Source: JBCDIQ01 sp039024295 (lineage in GTDB: Bacteria > Bacteroidota > Bacteroidia > J057). From it: DNA of 20,547 nt. A program made the position numbers and the translations under genes. Shown in pieces: positions 7,279 to 14,944 of this stretch (position 1 is the stretch's first letter; each line of letters starts with the position of its first letter). The notes under the pieces are model-generated. The model saw only the letters and a program-made list of their open reading frames with translations, searched no databases and had not been told where the DNA came from. The stretch covers positions 1 to 20,547 of the forward strand of contig JBCDIQ010000053.1 in the NCBI GenBank assembly GCA_039024295.1. Reading direction: 5' to 3'.

Positions 7279-7734
7279 TCATTGTTCCACATGGAACAAT
7301 TCTCCAGGTCTTAATTCCAAAGCCTTGTCCTCCTGAATCCTCATCTGTTCTTTTTCTCCAGGTTCGTGGTCACTGAAACCAATAAGGTGCAATAGGCCAT
7401 GAGACATTACCCGGTGTAATTCATCATCAAAGGAAGTATTATGGGTGCTGGCATTGTCTTTTACCCGGTCAATACTTATATAAATATCAGCGGCCAATCC
7501 ATTCGATTGAGTAGGGGAGGAAGGAAAAGTGAGAATATCAGTAAAGTAATTGTGCTGCAAATATTCTTGGTTAAGCTTGAGTAGATAAGGATCTGAGCAG
7601 AAAATATAATTCACCTGATCAATTTTGTTTTGATGAACATCCGCCAGATTAAGCAACCACATGGAAAGGAGTTGCTCATCCGCCAACTCAAAGTTGACGT
7701 CCTCAACAAAAAAGGAAAGACCAGATGACTCCAT
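7279..7734 (-). CDS. ybeY: Endoribonuclease YbeY (16S rRNA maturation / ribosome quality control)
   Basis: A 151-residue metal-dependent RNase acting in 16S rRNA 3'-end maturation and ribosome quality control. The family's zinc motif appears as MSHGLLHLIGFSDHE at residues 110-124, with H112, H116 and probably H123 as ligands. Compared with the common HGxLHLxGYDH, one residue is inserted before DH, so the third histidine is one position later. The upstream YFTDILTFP (residues 63-71) and AADIYIS match the conserved TDVLSFP and GDI regions. The ATG at 7734 is 3 bases after the stop of the RsbW-like gene, so translation is probably coupled. The C-terminal LFHVEQ tail is encoded by a parS-like palindrome and is probably not needed for activity (inference). 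The gene ends the operon at a strong terminator. Confidence 0.93.
   Translation of the reverse strand: MESSGLSFFVEDVNFELADEQLLSMWLLNLADVHQNKIDQVNYIFCSDPYLLKLNQEYLQHNYFTDILTFPSSPTQSNGLAADIYISIDRVKDNASTHNTSFDDELHRVMSHGLLHLIGFSDHEPGEKEQMRIQEDKALELRPGELFHVEQ
7283..7298. other. parS-like palindrome, copy 2, inside the 3' end of ybeY
   Basis: Identical to copy 1 (TGTTCCACATGGAACA), same orientation, 49 bases further on. The symmetry extends two more bases on each side (ATTG...CAAT). It sits in coding sequence and encodes the last residues of YbeY (LFHVEQ), directly before the stop codon at 7279-7281. It has no T-run, so it is not a terminator by itself. Confidence 0.5.
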
Positions 7735-7737
7735 GAA

Positions 7738-8178
7738 TCAGATGTTAAACATCATTTCTGTCATCTTTCCATCATCACTAATGGTAAGTTTATCTGATAG
7801 CTGGCCCATTAAAAATACGCCTCGTCCACCTGGTTTACCAATGTTTTCAGGAGCAGTAGGATCAGGCAAAGATACTGGATTAAAGCCAGGACCTTCATCG
7901 TGGATTCGGATCATTAGCCGATAACTGCCGACGGTTTCAATCTCTACATAGACCTTCTTAGTCTGGTCCTGTTGGTTTCCATGCATGATGGAATTGTTCA
8001 CAGCTTCCGTAACTGCCACCATTACATTGGCAAAAACATCATCTTTGAACTCAAGTTCAGCGCGAACCTCTTCAACGAGTTTCTCTACTGTGTGAATAGA
8101 ATTCACATCACTTGGCAACGCCAGCTGGCGAAAAACCAAAGGTTCAGCATTAATTCCGTGGTTCATGGGTTTCTTCAA
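7738..8178 (-). CDS. RsbW-like ATP-binding protein (GHKL fold, anti-sigma/serine kinase type)
   Basis: A 146-residue stand-alone GHKL ATPase domain of the HATPase_c_2 / RsbW type. The N box is VTEAVNNSIMHGN (E58, N61, N62), the G1 box DEGPGFNP (D94, G96, G98), and the G2 loop GKPGGRGVFLMGQLSD (residues 114-129). No other domain is present. Relatives act as anti-sigma factors or serine kinases in partner switching, but no anti-sigma antagonist or sigma factor is encoded next to it here, so the target is unknown. The ATG at 8178 lies inside the upstream DUF4175 gene (29-base overlap); an alternative ATG at 8166 gives a 17-base overlap. It is followed after 3 bases by ybeY. This tight overlap argues for one transcript with DUF4175 and ybeY. 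Confidence 0.87.
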   Translation of the reverse strand: MKKPMNHGINAEPLVFRQLALPSDVNSIHTVEKLVEEVRAELEFKDDVFANVMVAVTEAVNNSIMHGNQQDQTKKVYVEIETVGSYRLMIRIHDEGPGFNPVSLPDPTAPENIGKPGGRGVFLMGQLSDKLTISDDGKMTEMMFNI

Positions 8179-11100
8179 GCTTTTTGTAATACTGTTCTAT
8201 CAGTTGGATAAAATCACTCGAATACTCGAGCTGGTTTGACTTTAGGAGTTCTTGGCGAATTTTGTTTCTATACTCTTCACGGGAAAGTTCTTCAGGGCTT
8301 TTACGGTTCTCAACACGTCCGGTTTTGGATTCTCGTTTATCATCTAGGTCTCTTTCGCGAATGGATTTATCCGCATACAACATTCGAGTAAGAATCTTTT
8401 GCTGGCGTTTTAGCGTCTCATGGGTCAAGGTTTTGTTGAGCAATTCCGTCTCTGTCTCCCGCATATCCTGCATCACCTTATCCATGTCCCCTAGCATTTT
8501 CTTCCCATTCTTACCCATTTTCTCCTGGGCACCTTGTAGCTGCTGACGGATTTTTGCTTGGCGAGCAGCCATCTCAGCCAGCTTTTGAGCATCCATTTTC
8601 CCAGAATTCATCATCTGCTGCATCTGCTGGTTAAGCTTCTTTTGCTGCTGGCCCATACCTTTCATGTCAGAAGGCTTATTCCCATTGGGTTTGTTGCACA
8701 TGGCATTCCCCTTCTTTTGGGCATTTTTCATTTGCTCCTGCATCTGTTTCATCACCTCCGCCAGCATATTGGCCAGGTCGTTAATGCCTGTCATGGCCAA
8801 CTGCTGGTGGTAGGTAACCATGGGGACCTGCTTATTTCGGAAGAAATTCTGAGAATTATCCATGTTGGTGGTGATATCCCGGCTCTTATCCATCACAAAT
8901 TTTTGGATCTGGAATACGCGATTCGCCAGTGCATCCAAGCTATCGCTTACCAATTCCATATCATCCTGCAGCTTTTTCTGCTGCTGGCTTTTTGATTTCA
9001 ACGCAGGGTCACCATACTTCAGCGTCTTCACTTCATCCCGTAAATCTTCTTGATCAAAAGAAAGTGTCAAGAGATTTTCCAATAACTCACGCAGATCTTC
9101 GAGGTTCTGCTGGTCTTGCTGCATTTGCATCTGCATCTGCATGCTGGAAAGCTTGTCAGACATTTCTTGGAGTTTCTGCTTCGCGTTCTTCTGAGATTGT
9201 GAGGCTCCAGATTTAGACTGACGGGATTGTTTCTTCTTATTGTTTTGCATTTGCTCGGATGCATTTTCCATTTGCTCCGAGGCATCTTTCATTTCTTCTT
9301 TAGTTTTTTCTGCATCTTCCTGAAGCTCTTTCATCTGCTCTTCATCAGGTGTATTGGTATCCTCTTTCATCTCTTCCAACTCCTTCATGTCTTCCTTGAT
9401 ACCTTCCATCTGCTTATTGAGCTCTTCCTGCCGCTCCTTCATCTGATCTAATTCTTCCTCAGACTTAGCGTTTTCCGTCTGCTCATTCAAGGTTTCTTGC
9501 TTGGCCGCAAGGTTGTCGACCTTATTTCGCAGCTCATCAATTTTCTCCTGAACTTCTAATTGCTTGAATAACTCTAAAGTTCTTTCCAGGCTTTTCTGGA
9601 TTTCCTCATCATTCATTTCAAGCTTTTCCAACTGCTCACGAATATCTTCAGGATTGAGGTCTTCCATTTTTTCCTGAAGTTCTTCCAATAATTTTTCAAC
9701 TTCTGGATTTCTAAGCTCCTCCAGGAATTCGTTGAGCTCTTCAAATTTCTTCAAGGTCTCTTCAGAGATCATCTCATTTTCCTGAAGCTCTTCTTTTGTC
9801 TCCTCAAATTTCTCCTGGGTTTCTTCTAATTGGTTGAGCATATCTTGGTGCTCATCAATCATGTTCTGAATCTCCTTACGGTCATCAAAATTGAGCTGCT
9901 TTTTATCCAACAGCTTTTGCTGCATTTTCTTGTAGGCCTCTTTTAGTTCATCGGCCTTCTTCTTCATCTGGTCCAACTCTTCTTTTACTTCCTCTTGTTG
10001 CTTGCCCACTTCGTCGTATTTGGCATCAAGGGTTGGATAGATAACTTTGTACGTAGCACTTGTACTTGCCTTTGGTCCAGAAACCCCATCATTGTCCCAA
10101 ACCTTTAGGAAATATTCGATCTCATCTCCTTCTTTCAATCCCAATGAAGTCAGGTCAATGGTATAGGTCAAAGGCTGAAGGAGGGTTCCTCTGTCAATCT
10201 CTAGTGGATACGCTTTGAACTCCTTATCTACATTGCTCGCTCCACCTGATTTCACAAAGCGATAAAACAGGTTCATTTTGGTAAACCCATAATCGTCGGC
10301 AATTTCAAGGTCAAGTGGTAAGTTAGGATCCAGGTCCACCAGAAAATCTTTGTTGGGTCCTAACACATATACAGAAGGGAAACGGTCAGCGATCACTTCT
10401 GCACGGTAACGAACCGTGTCAATGTTCGAAATGGATTCTGGAGATTGAAGCGAAATAAAATAAGCCAGGTCTTTCATTAACCTGGTAGAATAGGAAAACC
10501 GCTGGTCACTTTCAGCACGTTTGAATGCGCGGGATTTATCAGCTACAAAAAAGGCTTCCGCTACTTCTGAACTAGGCTTCAATTTCCAAGTAATTTGGCT
10601 TCCCTTCAGTACCTTAAAATCGCCAATGTTATCTTCCAATTTTTCCACCCCAAGATTGGTGTAATCTGGATAGCGGATCAATACCTGGAAGTTTTTGATG
10701 TAGGGACGCTTGAGTACTTCTAGTTCGTACACCTCAGAACTCACTTCTGGATTTCCTACATATAAGCTTATGTCTTCTTTTAGGTCACTTAATAGGAAAG
10801 AGAATTCTGTTGTGGATTTTTTCTGCATTTGAAAATCCATGAATTGGCTTTCCAAATCTTTTTTGGTGTACAGGTATAGCTCGGCTGGCAAGGTGTTGCC
10901 TTCAACTGAAACGTTCAGTTCAAGGTCTTGCCCAGCAATAATATTCTCTGGAAGGTCATTAATGGTAATCGAAAAAGGAGCCGGAGGTGTAAATTGCTGA
11001 TCATAATTAATCAGGTGAGCACCGCTCGTTTTGATCAAGTTGGGATTGATCAAGTACGTAAGCAGAAACAACACCAATGGAATCCCCAGTAGGTATAAAT

Positions 11101-11557
11101 ACTTTCGGTTCAGGTCAAGGTTGATCGCTCGTGAAATAGAAACGGGAAGAATATCTTCAGCTTTGCGATCAATGGCAGCAAGTGCCAAAGAATTGTCAGC
11201 ACTTGTCCGAAGCTGTAACAGGTTAATGAGCTTGTCATTTACTTCGGGAAAATGCTTCTGGACCATTCCTGCGATTTGAAAGTCAGAAATGGCCTGTGAA
11301 AGTTTGAATAATTTCGAGGCCGGCCAAAGCACCATGTACCCAAGGGTAAACAAAACCAGGGCACCCATGCCGTAAACTAAGCCTGTTCTGACCTGGCTGG
11401 AAAAACCAAATATTCCCTCACTGAGCAAAACCACGAAAAGGATAAAAAGTATCAGAAATCCGGAAATTAGAAATCCTCTGATAATTTTATCCTTATAATA
11501 CTTTTCACGGAATCCTCTTAACTGCTGATCCAGCTGTTGTTCATGTTGAGTCTGCAT
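8150..11557 (-). CDS. DUF4175 family membrane protein with long coiled-coil region
   Basis: A 1135-residue protein of the DUF4175 family found widely in Bacteroidota. Three membrane helices lie in the first 170 residues (about 27-47, 57-78 and 153-170). Then comes a beta-rich, probably periplasmic part (about 175-510) with Ig-like strands such as LEVLKRPYIKNFQVLIRYPDY. From about 515 to 775 the sequence is nearly continuous charged coiled coil rich in E, K, L and Q. After a lysine/serine-rich linker follow methionine/glutamine-rich segments (SSMQMQMQMQQ near residues 803-813; QQMQQMMNSG later). The C-terminus is again helical (REEYRNKIRQELLKS). The function is not known; no catalytic motif is visible. 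The gene is first in the block and overlaps the RsbW-like ATPase. A -7 box candidate at 11594-11601 lies 37 bases upstream. Confidence 0.9.
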   Translation of the reverse strand: MQTQHEQQLDQQLRGFREKYYKDKIIRGFLISGFLILFILFVVLLSEGIFGFSSQVRTGLVYGMGALVLFTLGYMVLWPASKLFKLSQAISDFQIAGMVQKHFPEVNDKLINLLQLRTSADNSLALAAIDRKAEDILPVSISRAINLDLNRKYLYLLGIPLVLFLLTYLINPNLIKTSGAHLINYDQQFTPPAPFSITINDLPENIIAGQDLELNVSVEGNTLPAELYLYTKKDLESQFMDFQMQKKSTTEFSFLLSDLKEDISLYVGNPEVSSEVYELEVLKRPYIKNFQVLIRYPDYTNLGVEKLEDNIGDFKVLKGSQITWKLKPSSEVAEAFFVADKSRAFKRAESDQRFSYSTRLMKDLAYFISLQSPESISNIDTVRYRAEVIADRFPSVYVLGPNKDFLVDLDPNLPLDLEIADDYGFTKMNLFYRFVKSGGASNVDKEFKAYPLEIDRGTLLQPLTYTIDLTSLGLKEGDEIEYFLKVWDNDGVSGPKASTSATYKVIYPTLDAKYDEVGKQQEEVKEELDQMKKKADELKEAYKKMQQKLLDKKQLNFDDRKEIQNMIDEHQDMLNQLEETQEKFEETKEELQENEMISEETLKKFEELNEFLEELRNPEVEKLLEELQEKMEDLNPEDIREQLEKLEMNDEEIQKSLERTLELFKQLEVQEKIDELRNKVDNLAAKQETLNEQTENAKSEEELDQMKERQEELNKQMEGIKEDMKELEEMKEDTNTPDEEQMKELQEDAEKTKEEMKDASEQMENASEQMQNNKKKQSRQSKSGASQSQKNAKQKLQEMSDKLSSMQMQMQMQQDQQNLEDLRELLENLLTLSFDQEDLRDEVKTLKYGDPALKSKSQQQKKLQDDMELVSDSLDALANRVFQIQKFVMDKSRDITTNMDNSQNFFRNKQVPMVTYHQQLAMTGINDLANMLAEVMKQMQEQMKNAQKKGNAMCNKPNGNKPSDMKGMGQQQKKLNQQMQQMMNSGKMDAQKLAEMAARQAKIRQQLQGAQEKMGKNGKKMLGDMDKVMQDMRETETELLNKTLTHETLKRQQKILTRMLYADKSIRERDLDDKRESKTGRVENRKSPEELSREEYRNKIRQELLKSNQLEYSSDFIQLIEQYYKKLEETHEPRN

Positions 11558-11593
11558 ATAATTTCTCTCAATCCATTAATGAGAATACATAAT

Positions 11594-11601
11594 CAAAAAT
11601 A
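11594..11601 (-). promoter_or_regulatory. Candidate -7 promoter box for the DUF4175 operon
   Basis: The minus strand reads TATTTTTG, matching TAnnTTTG, 37 bases before the ATG of the DUF4175 gene in the 67-base gap after the exodeoxyribonuclease gene. In AT-rich DNA such a match can occur by chance, and no -33 TTTG is seen at the right spacing. Confidence 0.35.
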
Positions 11602-11624
11602 CGCCTTCGACTTAGGAATGTTTC

Positions 11625-12395
11625 CTATACGTCTATTTCAACCTTGATCGGACAATGATCTGAATGTACGATCTGATCCAATATGTTTGCACCGACACAT
11701 TTATCTGTTAACGATTCAGTAATCATATGGTAGTCAATCCGCCACCCTTTATTTTTCTTTCGGGCACCGGCACGGTACGTCCACCATGAGTATTTGTCTG
11801 TCAGGTCTGGATGAATTAATCGAAAGCTATCTACAAATCCATTGGCCAGGAAGCCTGTTAACCATTCCCGTTCGTGTGGTAAAAAGCCAGAGTTCTTTTT
11901 ATTTCGAACCGGGTCGTGAATGTCAATCTCTGTATGCGCAATGTTGTAATCTCCAGAGACAATCAAGTTGGGAACCTCTTTCCGAAGCTCCTCCAGGTAC
12001 TGTTGAATATCTTCCAGGAATTCTTCTTTGAATGCCTGGCGAATTTCTCCTTGTGTACCAGATGGAAAGTATGCTGATATTACGGAAAAGTTGTTGAAGT
12101 CAGCACGCAGTATTCTTCCTTCCCGATCGTACTTTTCGATCCCACAGCCATACTCCACATGTAAGGGTTTTTCTTTTGAAAAAATAGCTACACTGCTGTA
12201 GCCTTTCTTTTCGGCAGAGTACCAAAATGTATGATAGCCCGGCGGCTTCAAAAAGGATTCATCGAGTTGCTCGGGTTGTGCTTTTGTTTCTTGAAGACAT
12301 AAGACATCTGGAGATTCAGCTTGCAGCCATCCAAAAAAATCTTTTTTTGCAGCAGCCCGAATGCCGTTCACGTTATAAGAGATGATTGACTTCAT
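11625..12395 (-). CDS. xth: Exodeoxyribonuclease III (AP endonuclease)
   Basis: A 256-residue member of the ExoIII / APE1 endonuclease-exonuclease-phosphatase fold. It cuts DNA 5' of abasic sites in base excision repair and removes nucleotides from 3' ends. Visible motifs: ISYNVNGIRAA with N8, CLQETKAQ with metal ligand E36, SAYFPSG (Y109), SGDYNIAHTEID with D149 and N151, GWRIDYHM with D221, and VHSDHCPI with D246 and H247. All catalytic positions are present and the length is normal. The start is placed at ATG 12395 (MKSIISYNVNG); a TTG one codon upstream is less likely. The gene is a single transcription unit in appearance, followed by a 67-base gap and the DUF4175 operon in the same direction. 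Confidence 0.96.
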   Translation of the reverse strand: MKSIISYNVNGIRAAAKKDFFGWLQAESPDVLCLQETKAQPEQLDESFLKPPGYHTFWYSAEKKGYSSVAIFSKEKPLHVEYGCGIEKYDREGRILRADFNNFSVISAYFPSGTQGEIRQAFKEEFLEDIQQYLEELRKEVPNLIVSGDYNIAHTEIDIHDPVRNKKNSGFLPHEREWLTGFLANGFVDSFRLIHPDLTDKYSWWTYRAGARKKNKGWRIDYHMITESLTDKCVGANILDQIVHSDHCPIKVEIDV

Positions 12396-12498
12396 CAAGT
12401 AGATTGACTCTGGTAATTAAAAACAGAAAGTTAAGATACACTGACTCAATTCAACAACCCAATTATTGAAAGAGTTTAACCTCCATAATTTTACCTCT

Positions 12499-12960
12499 AT
12501 GCGACAATTTCCTCTTAGCCGAACTCATATTATTGCTTGCTTGGCAATCGTTATGCTTTCTGCTGGTAATCTTTTTGCCCAATCCCCAATCGGTAAGTGG
12601 AAGACCATAGATGATGAAAGTGGGAAAGCGAGATCCATCATTGAAATTTATGATGTCAACGGAAAACTCCATGGGAAAGTGGTAAAACTAATCCTTGAAC
12701 CTGACGAAGAGCAAAACCCACTTTGTGACGAGTGCTCCGGAAAGAAAAAAGACCAACCCATCATCGGCATGGAAATCATGTGGGACCTGGAAAAAGATGG
12801 GGACCAATGGGAAGATGGGGAAATCATGGACCCCGACAACGGCAAGACCTATAGCTGTTATATCAAGCTGGAAAATGAAAACAAACTTGAAGTCCGTGGA
12901 TTTCTAGGATTTTCTCTATTGGGCCGTACCCAATATTGGTATCGGTACGATGGAAAATAA
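12499..12960 (+). CDS. Secreted DUF2147 domain protein
   Basis: A 153-residue exported protein. The signal peptide is MRQFPLSRTHIIACLAIVMLSAGNLFAQ, which is why ATG 12499 is preferred to the TTG at 12466. The mature part fits DUF2147 (PF09917): it opens SPIGKWKTIDDESGKARSII, continues with KLHGKVVKL, a two-cysteine loop (LCDECSG), an IIGMEIMWDL strand, a DPDNGKTYSC segment, and ends LEVRGFLGFSLLGRTQYWYR. This family is a small lipocalin-like beta-barrel of unknown function found in the periplasm or outside the cell. It is divergent from the exodeoxyribonuclease gene (103 bases apart) and convergent with thiL (18 bases between stops). It appears to be monocistronic. Confidence 0.88.
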   Translation: MRQFPLSRTHIIACLAIVMLSAGNLFAQSPIGKWKTIDDESGKARSIIEIYDVNGKLHGKVVKLILEPDEEQNPLCDECSGKKKDQPIIGMEIMWDLEKDGDQWEDGEIMDPDNGKTYSCYIKLENENKLEVRGFLGFSLLGRTQYWYRYDGK

Positions 12961-12978
12961 ATGAACAAAAAGCTCAGG

Positions 12979-14031
12979 TTATTCGGTTTGTTTAAAATGT
13001 TGCCAACCCTGGGCTTCCACTTCTGCTACTGATCCGTCGTCAAGGACAATATTTATGCTCATGGGTTCATCGGTAATTTTACCAATGACATGTAGCTGGT
13101 CATTGCCTTGGATTTTTTCGAATTCAGAAAGCGGAATGGTAAACAATAGTTCGTAGTCTTCGCCTCCATTCAATGCAAAGGTGACAGGACTAATCTTAAA
13201 TTCTTCTGCAACCGAAACTGCCTGATAATCGATGGGCAATTTATTGGAGTAAATGGTGGCACCGGTTTTACTTCCCCTACAAATGTGATGAAGCTCACTA
13301 GCGATCCCATCACTGACATCAATCATGGAAGTAGGTTGAATCCCCAACTCACGAAACTTTTGAATGATGTCTCCTCTCGCTTCCGGTTTCAACTGTCGAC
13401 CTGCGACGTAATCATAGTCACTCAGGTCTGGCTGCATGTTGGGATCTTTAAGGTACACCTGCTTTTCCCGGTCTAATATCAAAAATCCCGCGTAAGCAGC
13501 TCCCACATCTCCACTTACACAAATCAGGTCATTGGGCTGGGCGCCACTTCGGTACACCACTTCATTTTCGTTCGCCTCTCCCATTGCCGTAACTGAAATA
13601 ACCAGTCCCTGCTTTGAGCTGGAAGTATCTCCTCCCATCAAGTCAATTTGAAAACGATCACAAGCAGCTTTGATTCCTTCATACAATTCTTCCAGGGCTT
13701 CAACTGGAAAACGGTTGCTCGCAGCAACTGAAACTAGAATACCATACGGTATGGCATTCATGGCAAAAACATCACTCAGGTTCACCATAACGGATTTATA
13801 CCCCAAATGACGAAGCGGAGCGTAAGCCAAATCAAAATGGACGCCTTCCAGTAATAAATCTGTTGTAGAGACCAACACTCGGCCATTTCCAATCTGGACA
13901 ACGGCGGCGTCATCTCCAACTCCTTTTAATATATGTTGGTGACGAGGAGAAAAGGATGTTGTCAACCGATCGATCAATCCAAACTCTCCGAGTTGTCCAA
14001 GTGGCGTCATGCCTGCAGGTGCTGTATCCAT
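12979..14031 (-). CDS. thiL: Thiamine-monophosphate kinase ThiL
   Basis: Phosphorylates thiamine monophosphate with ATP to give thiamine diphosphate, the last step of cofactor synthesis. From ATG 14031 the protein has 350 residues. Motifs in order: LGEFGLIDRLT (14-24), the metal-binding GVGDDAAVV (37-45), STTDLLLEGVHFDL (55-68), DLMGGDTSSS (130-139), VSGDVGAAYAGF (172-183), IDVSDGIASELHHI (237-250) and NGGEDYELLFT (288-298). All are normal for ThiL. An ATG at 14085 would add 18 residues unlike the family and leave only 29 bases to the divergent tatD; a -7 box candidate (14049-14056) also lies between the two ATGs, supporting 14031. ATG 14010 (MTPLGQLGEF) is another option. No other thi gene is in the window. 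Confidence 0.94.
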   Translation of the reverse strand: MDTAPAGMTPLGQLGEFGLIDRLTTSFSPRHQHILKGVGDDAAVVQIGNGRVLVSTTDLLLEGVHFDLAYAPLRHLGYKSVMVNLSDVFAMNAIPYGILVSVAASNRFPVEALEELYEGIKAACDRFQIDLMGGDTSSSKQGLVISVTAMGEANENEVVYRSGAQPNDLICVSGDVGAAYAGFLILDREKQVYLKDPNMQPDLSDYDYVAGRQLKPEARGDIIQKFRELGIQPTSMIDVSDGIASELHHICRGSKTGATIYSNKLPIDYQAVSVAEEFKISPVTFALNGGEDYELLFTIPLSEFEKIQGNDQLHVIGKITDEPMSINIVLDDGSVAEVEAQGWQHFKQTE

Positions 14032-14048
14032 GTGTTCTGTATTGAATG

Positions 14049-14056
14049 CAAAATTA
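14049..14056 (-). promoter_or_regulatory. Candidate -7 promoter box for thiL
   Basis: The minus strand reads TAATTTTG, matching TAnnTTTG, 17 bases before the preferred thiL ATG (14031). It would give a short leader. On the plus strand a one-base-short variant, TACTTTG (14070-14076), stands 38 bases before the tatD ATG and may serve that gene. Confidence 0.35.
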
Positions 14057-14114
14057 CGGGAAATTCCTGTACTTTGTTGGCGCATGCCAGAACATGTAGT
14101 CTAAATTCATTTTC

Positions 14115-14900
14115 ATGAAATATATCGATACCCATTCCCATTTATATAGTGATAAATTTTCAGCGGATCGTCCCAAAGTAATTGCCCGAGCACAAGAAGT
14201 ATTGGAAGCTGTTTTTCTTCCCAACATCGACCTGGATTCTGTGGAAAGCATGCTTGCTTTGAATCACCAGTATCCTCAGTTTTTCTTTCCCATGATGGGA
14301 TTACACCCCAGCCATGTGAAGGAAGGTTTCGAATCTGTTCTGGAGAAAATGAAATTACTGTTGGATGATCCTTCCCAGACCTATTATGGAATCGGGGAAA
14401 CGGGTATTGATCTCTACTGGGACAAAACAACGCTTCCTCTCCAACAAGCTTCTTTGGAGATTCAGATAGCTTGGGCAAAAGCTTATGGCCTTCCCATTAT
14501 CTTACATGCGCGTGAAGCAATTGACGAAACATATAAGGTGATTGCCAAACATCACGACGAATCCCTCAGTGGTATTTTTCATTGCTTTGATGGTACTGTT
14601 GAACAAGCAGCAAAAATTAGAGAATTGGGTACGTTCAAATTGGGAATCGGGGGCATTGTCACCTATCGAAAAAAATTCCCCGAAGTGGTTCGTCAAATTG
14701 GGTTAGACCTACTGGTATTGGAAACAGACAGTCCATACCTTGCTCCCAAGCCGTTTCGAGGAAAACGAAACGAGAGTTCCTATACCTTATATATAGCGGA
14801 GAAAATCGGTGAGATTTTCGATATTCCTCAAACAGAGGTAGCAGACATATCCAACCATAATGCAAGAGAAATCTTTGTAACAGCTCCTCTACCCGTGTAA
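14115..14900 (+). CDS. TatD family metal-dependent hydrolase (DNase)
   Basis: A 261-residue TIM-barrel hydrolase of the TatD family, members of which are metal-dependent deoxyribonucleases. Metal ligands are in place: DTHSHL (H7, H9), IGETGIDLYW (E95), ILHAR (H131), FHCFDG (H156) and LETDSPYLAP (D205). GLHPSHV (residues 62-68) is the usual HP motif. The length is normal. Bacteroidota carry several TatD paralogues, so no further symbol is given. The gene is divergent from thiL and is followed after 44 bases by a methyltransferase gene on the same strand; the two probably share a transcript. No strong ribosome-binding sequence precedes the ATG. Confidence 0.93.
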   Translation: MKYIDTHSHLYSDKFSADRPKVIARAQEVLEAVFLPNIDLDSVESMLALNHQYPQFFFPMMGLHPSHVKEGFESVLEKMKLLLDDPSQTYYGIGETGIDLYWDKTTLPLQQASLEIQIAWAKAYGLPIILHAREAIDETYKVIAKHHDESLSGIFHCFDGTVEQAAKIRELGTFKLGIGGIVTYRKKFPEVVRQIGLDLLVLETDSPYLAPKPFRGKRNESSYTLYIAEKIGEIFDIPQTEVADISNHNAREIFVTAPLPV

Positions 14901-14944
14901 CCTTTCCTGGTATTGCCCGAATATATCCTCCCAACAGAGTTGAT

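Noticed and set aside
8558..8995. 145-codon Leu/His-rich plus-strand frame opposite the DUF4175 gene
   Set aside because: It is the antisense of Gln/Met-rich coiled-coil coding sequence, which yields long artificial frames.
8150..11557. Coiled-coil giant protein as a phage tape-measure or SMC-like protein
   Set aside because: Three N-terminal membrane helices, a periplasmic beta-rich part and no Walker motifs fit DUF4175, not those families.
14113..14478. 121-codon minus-strand frame opposite tatD
   Set aside because: TatD motifs on the plus strand are complete; the antisense frame has no recognisable features.
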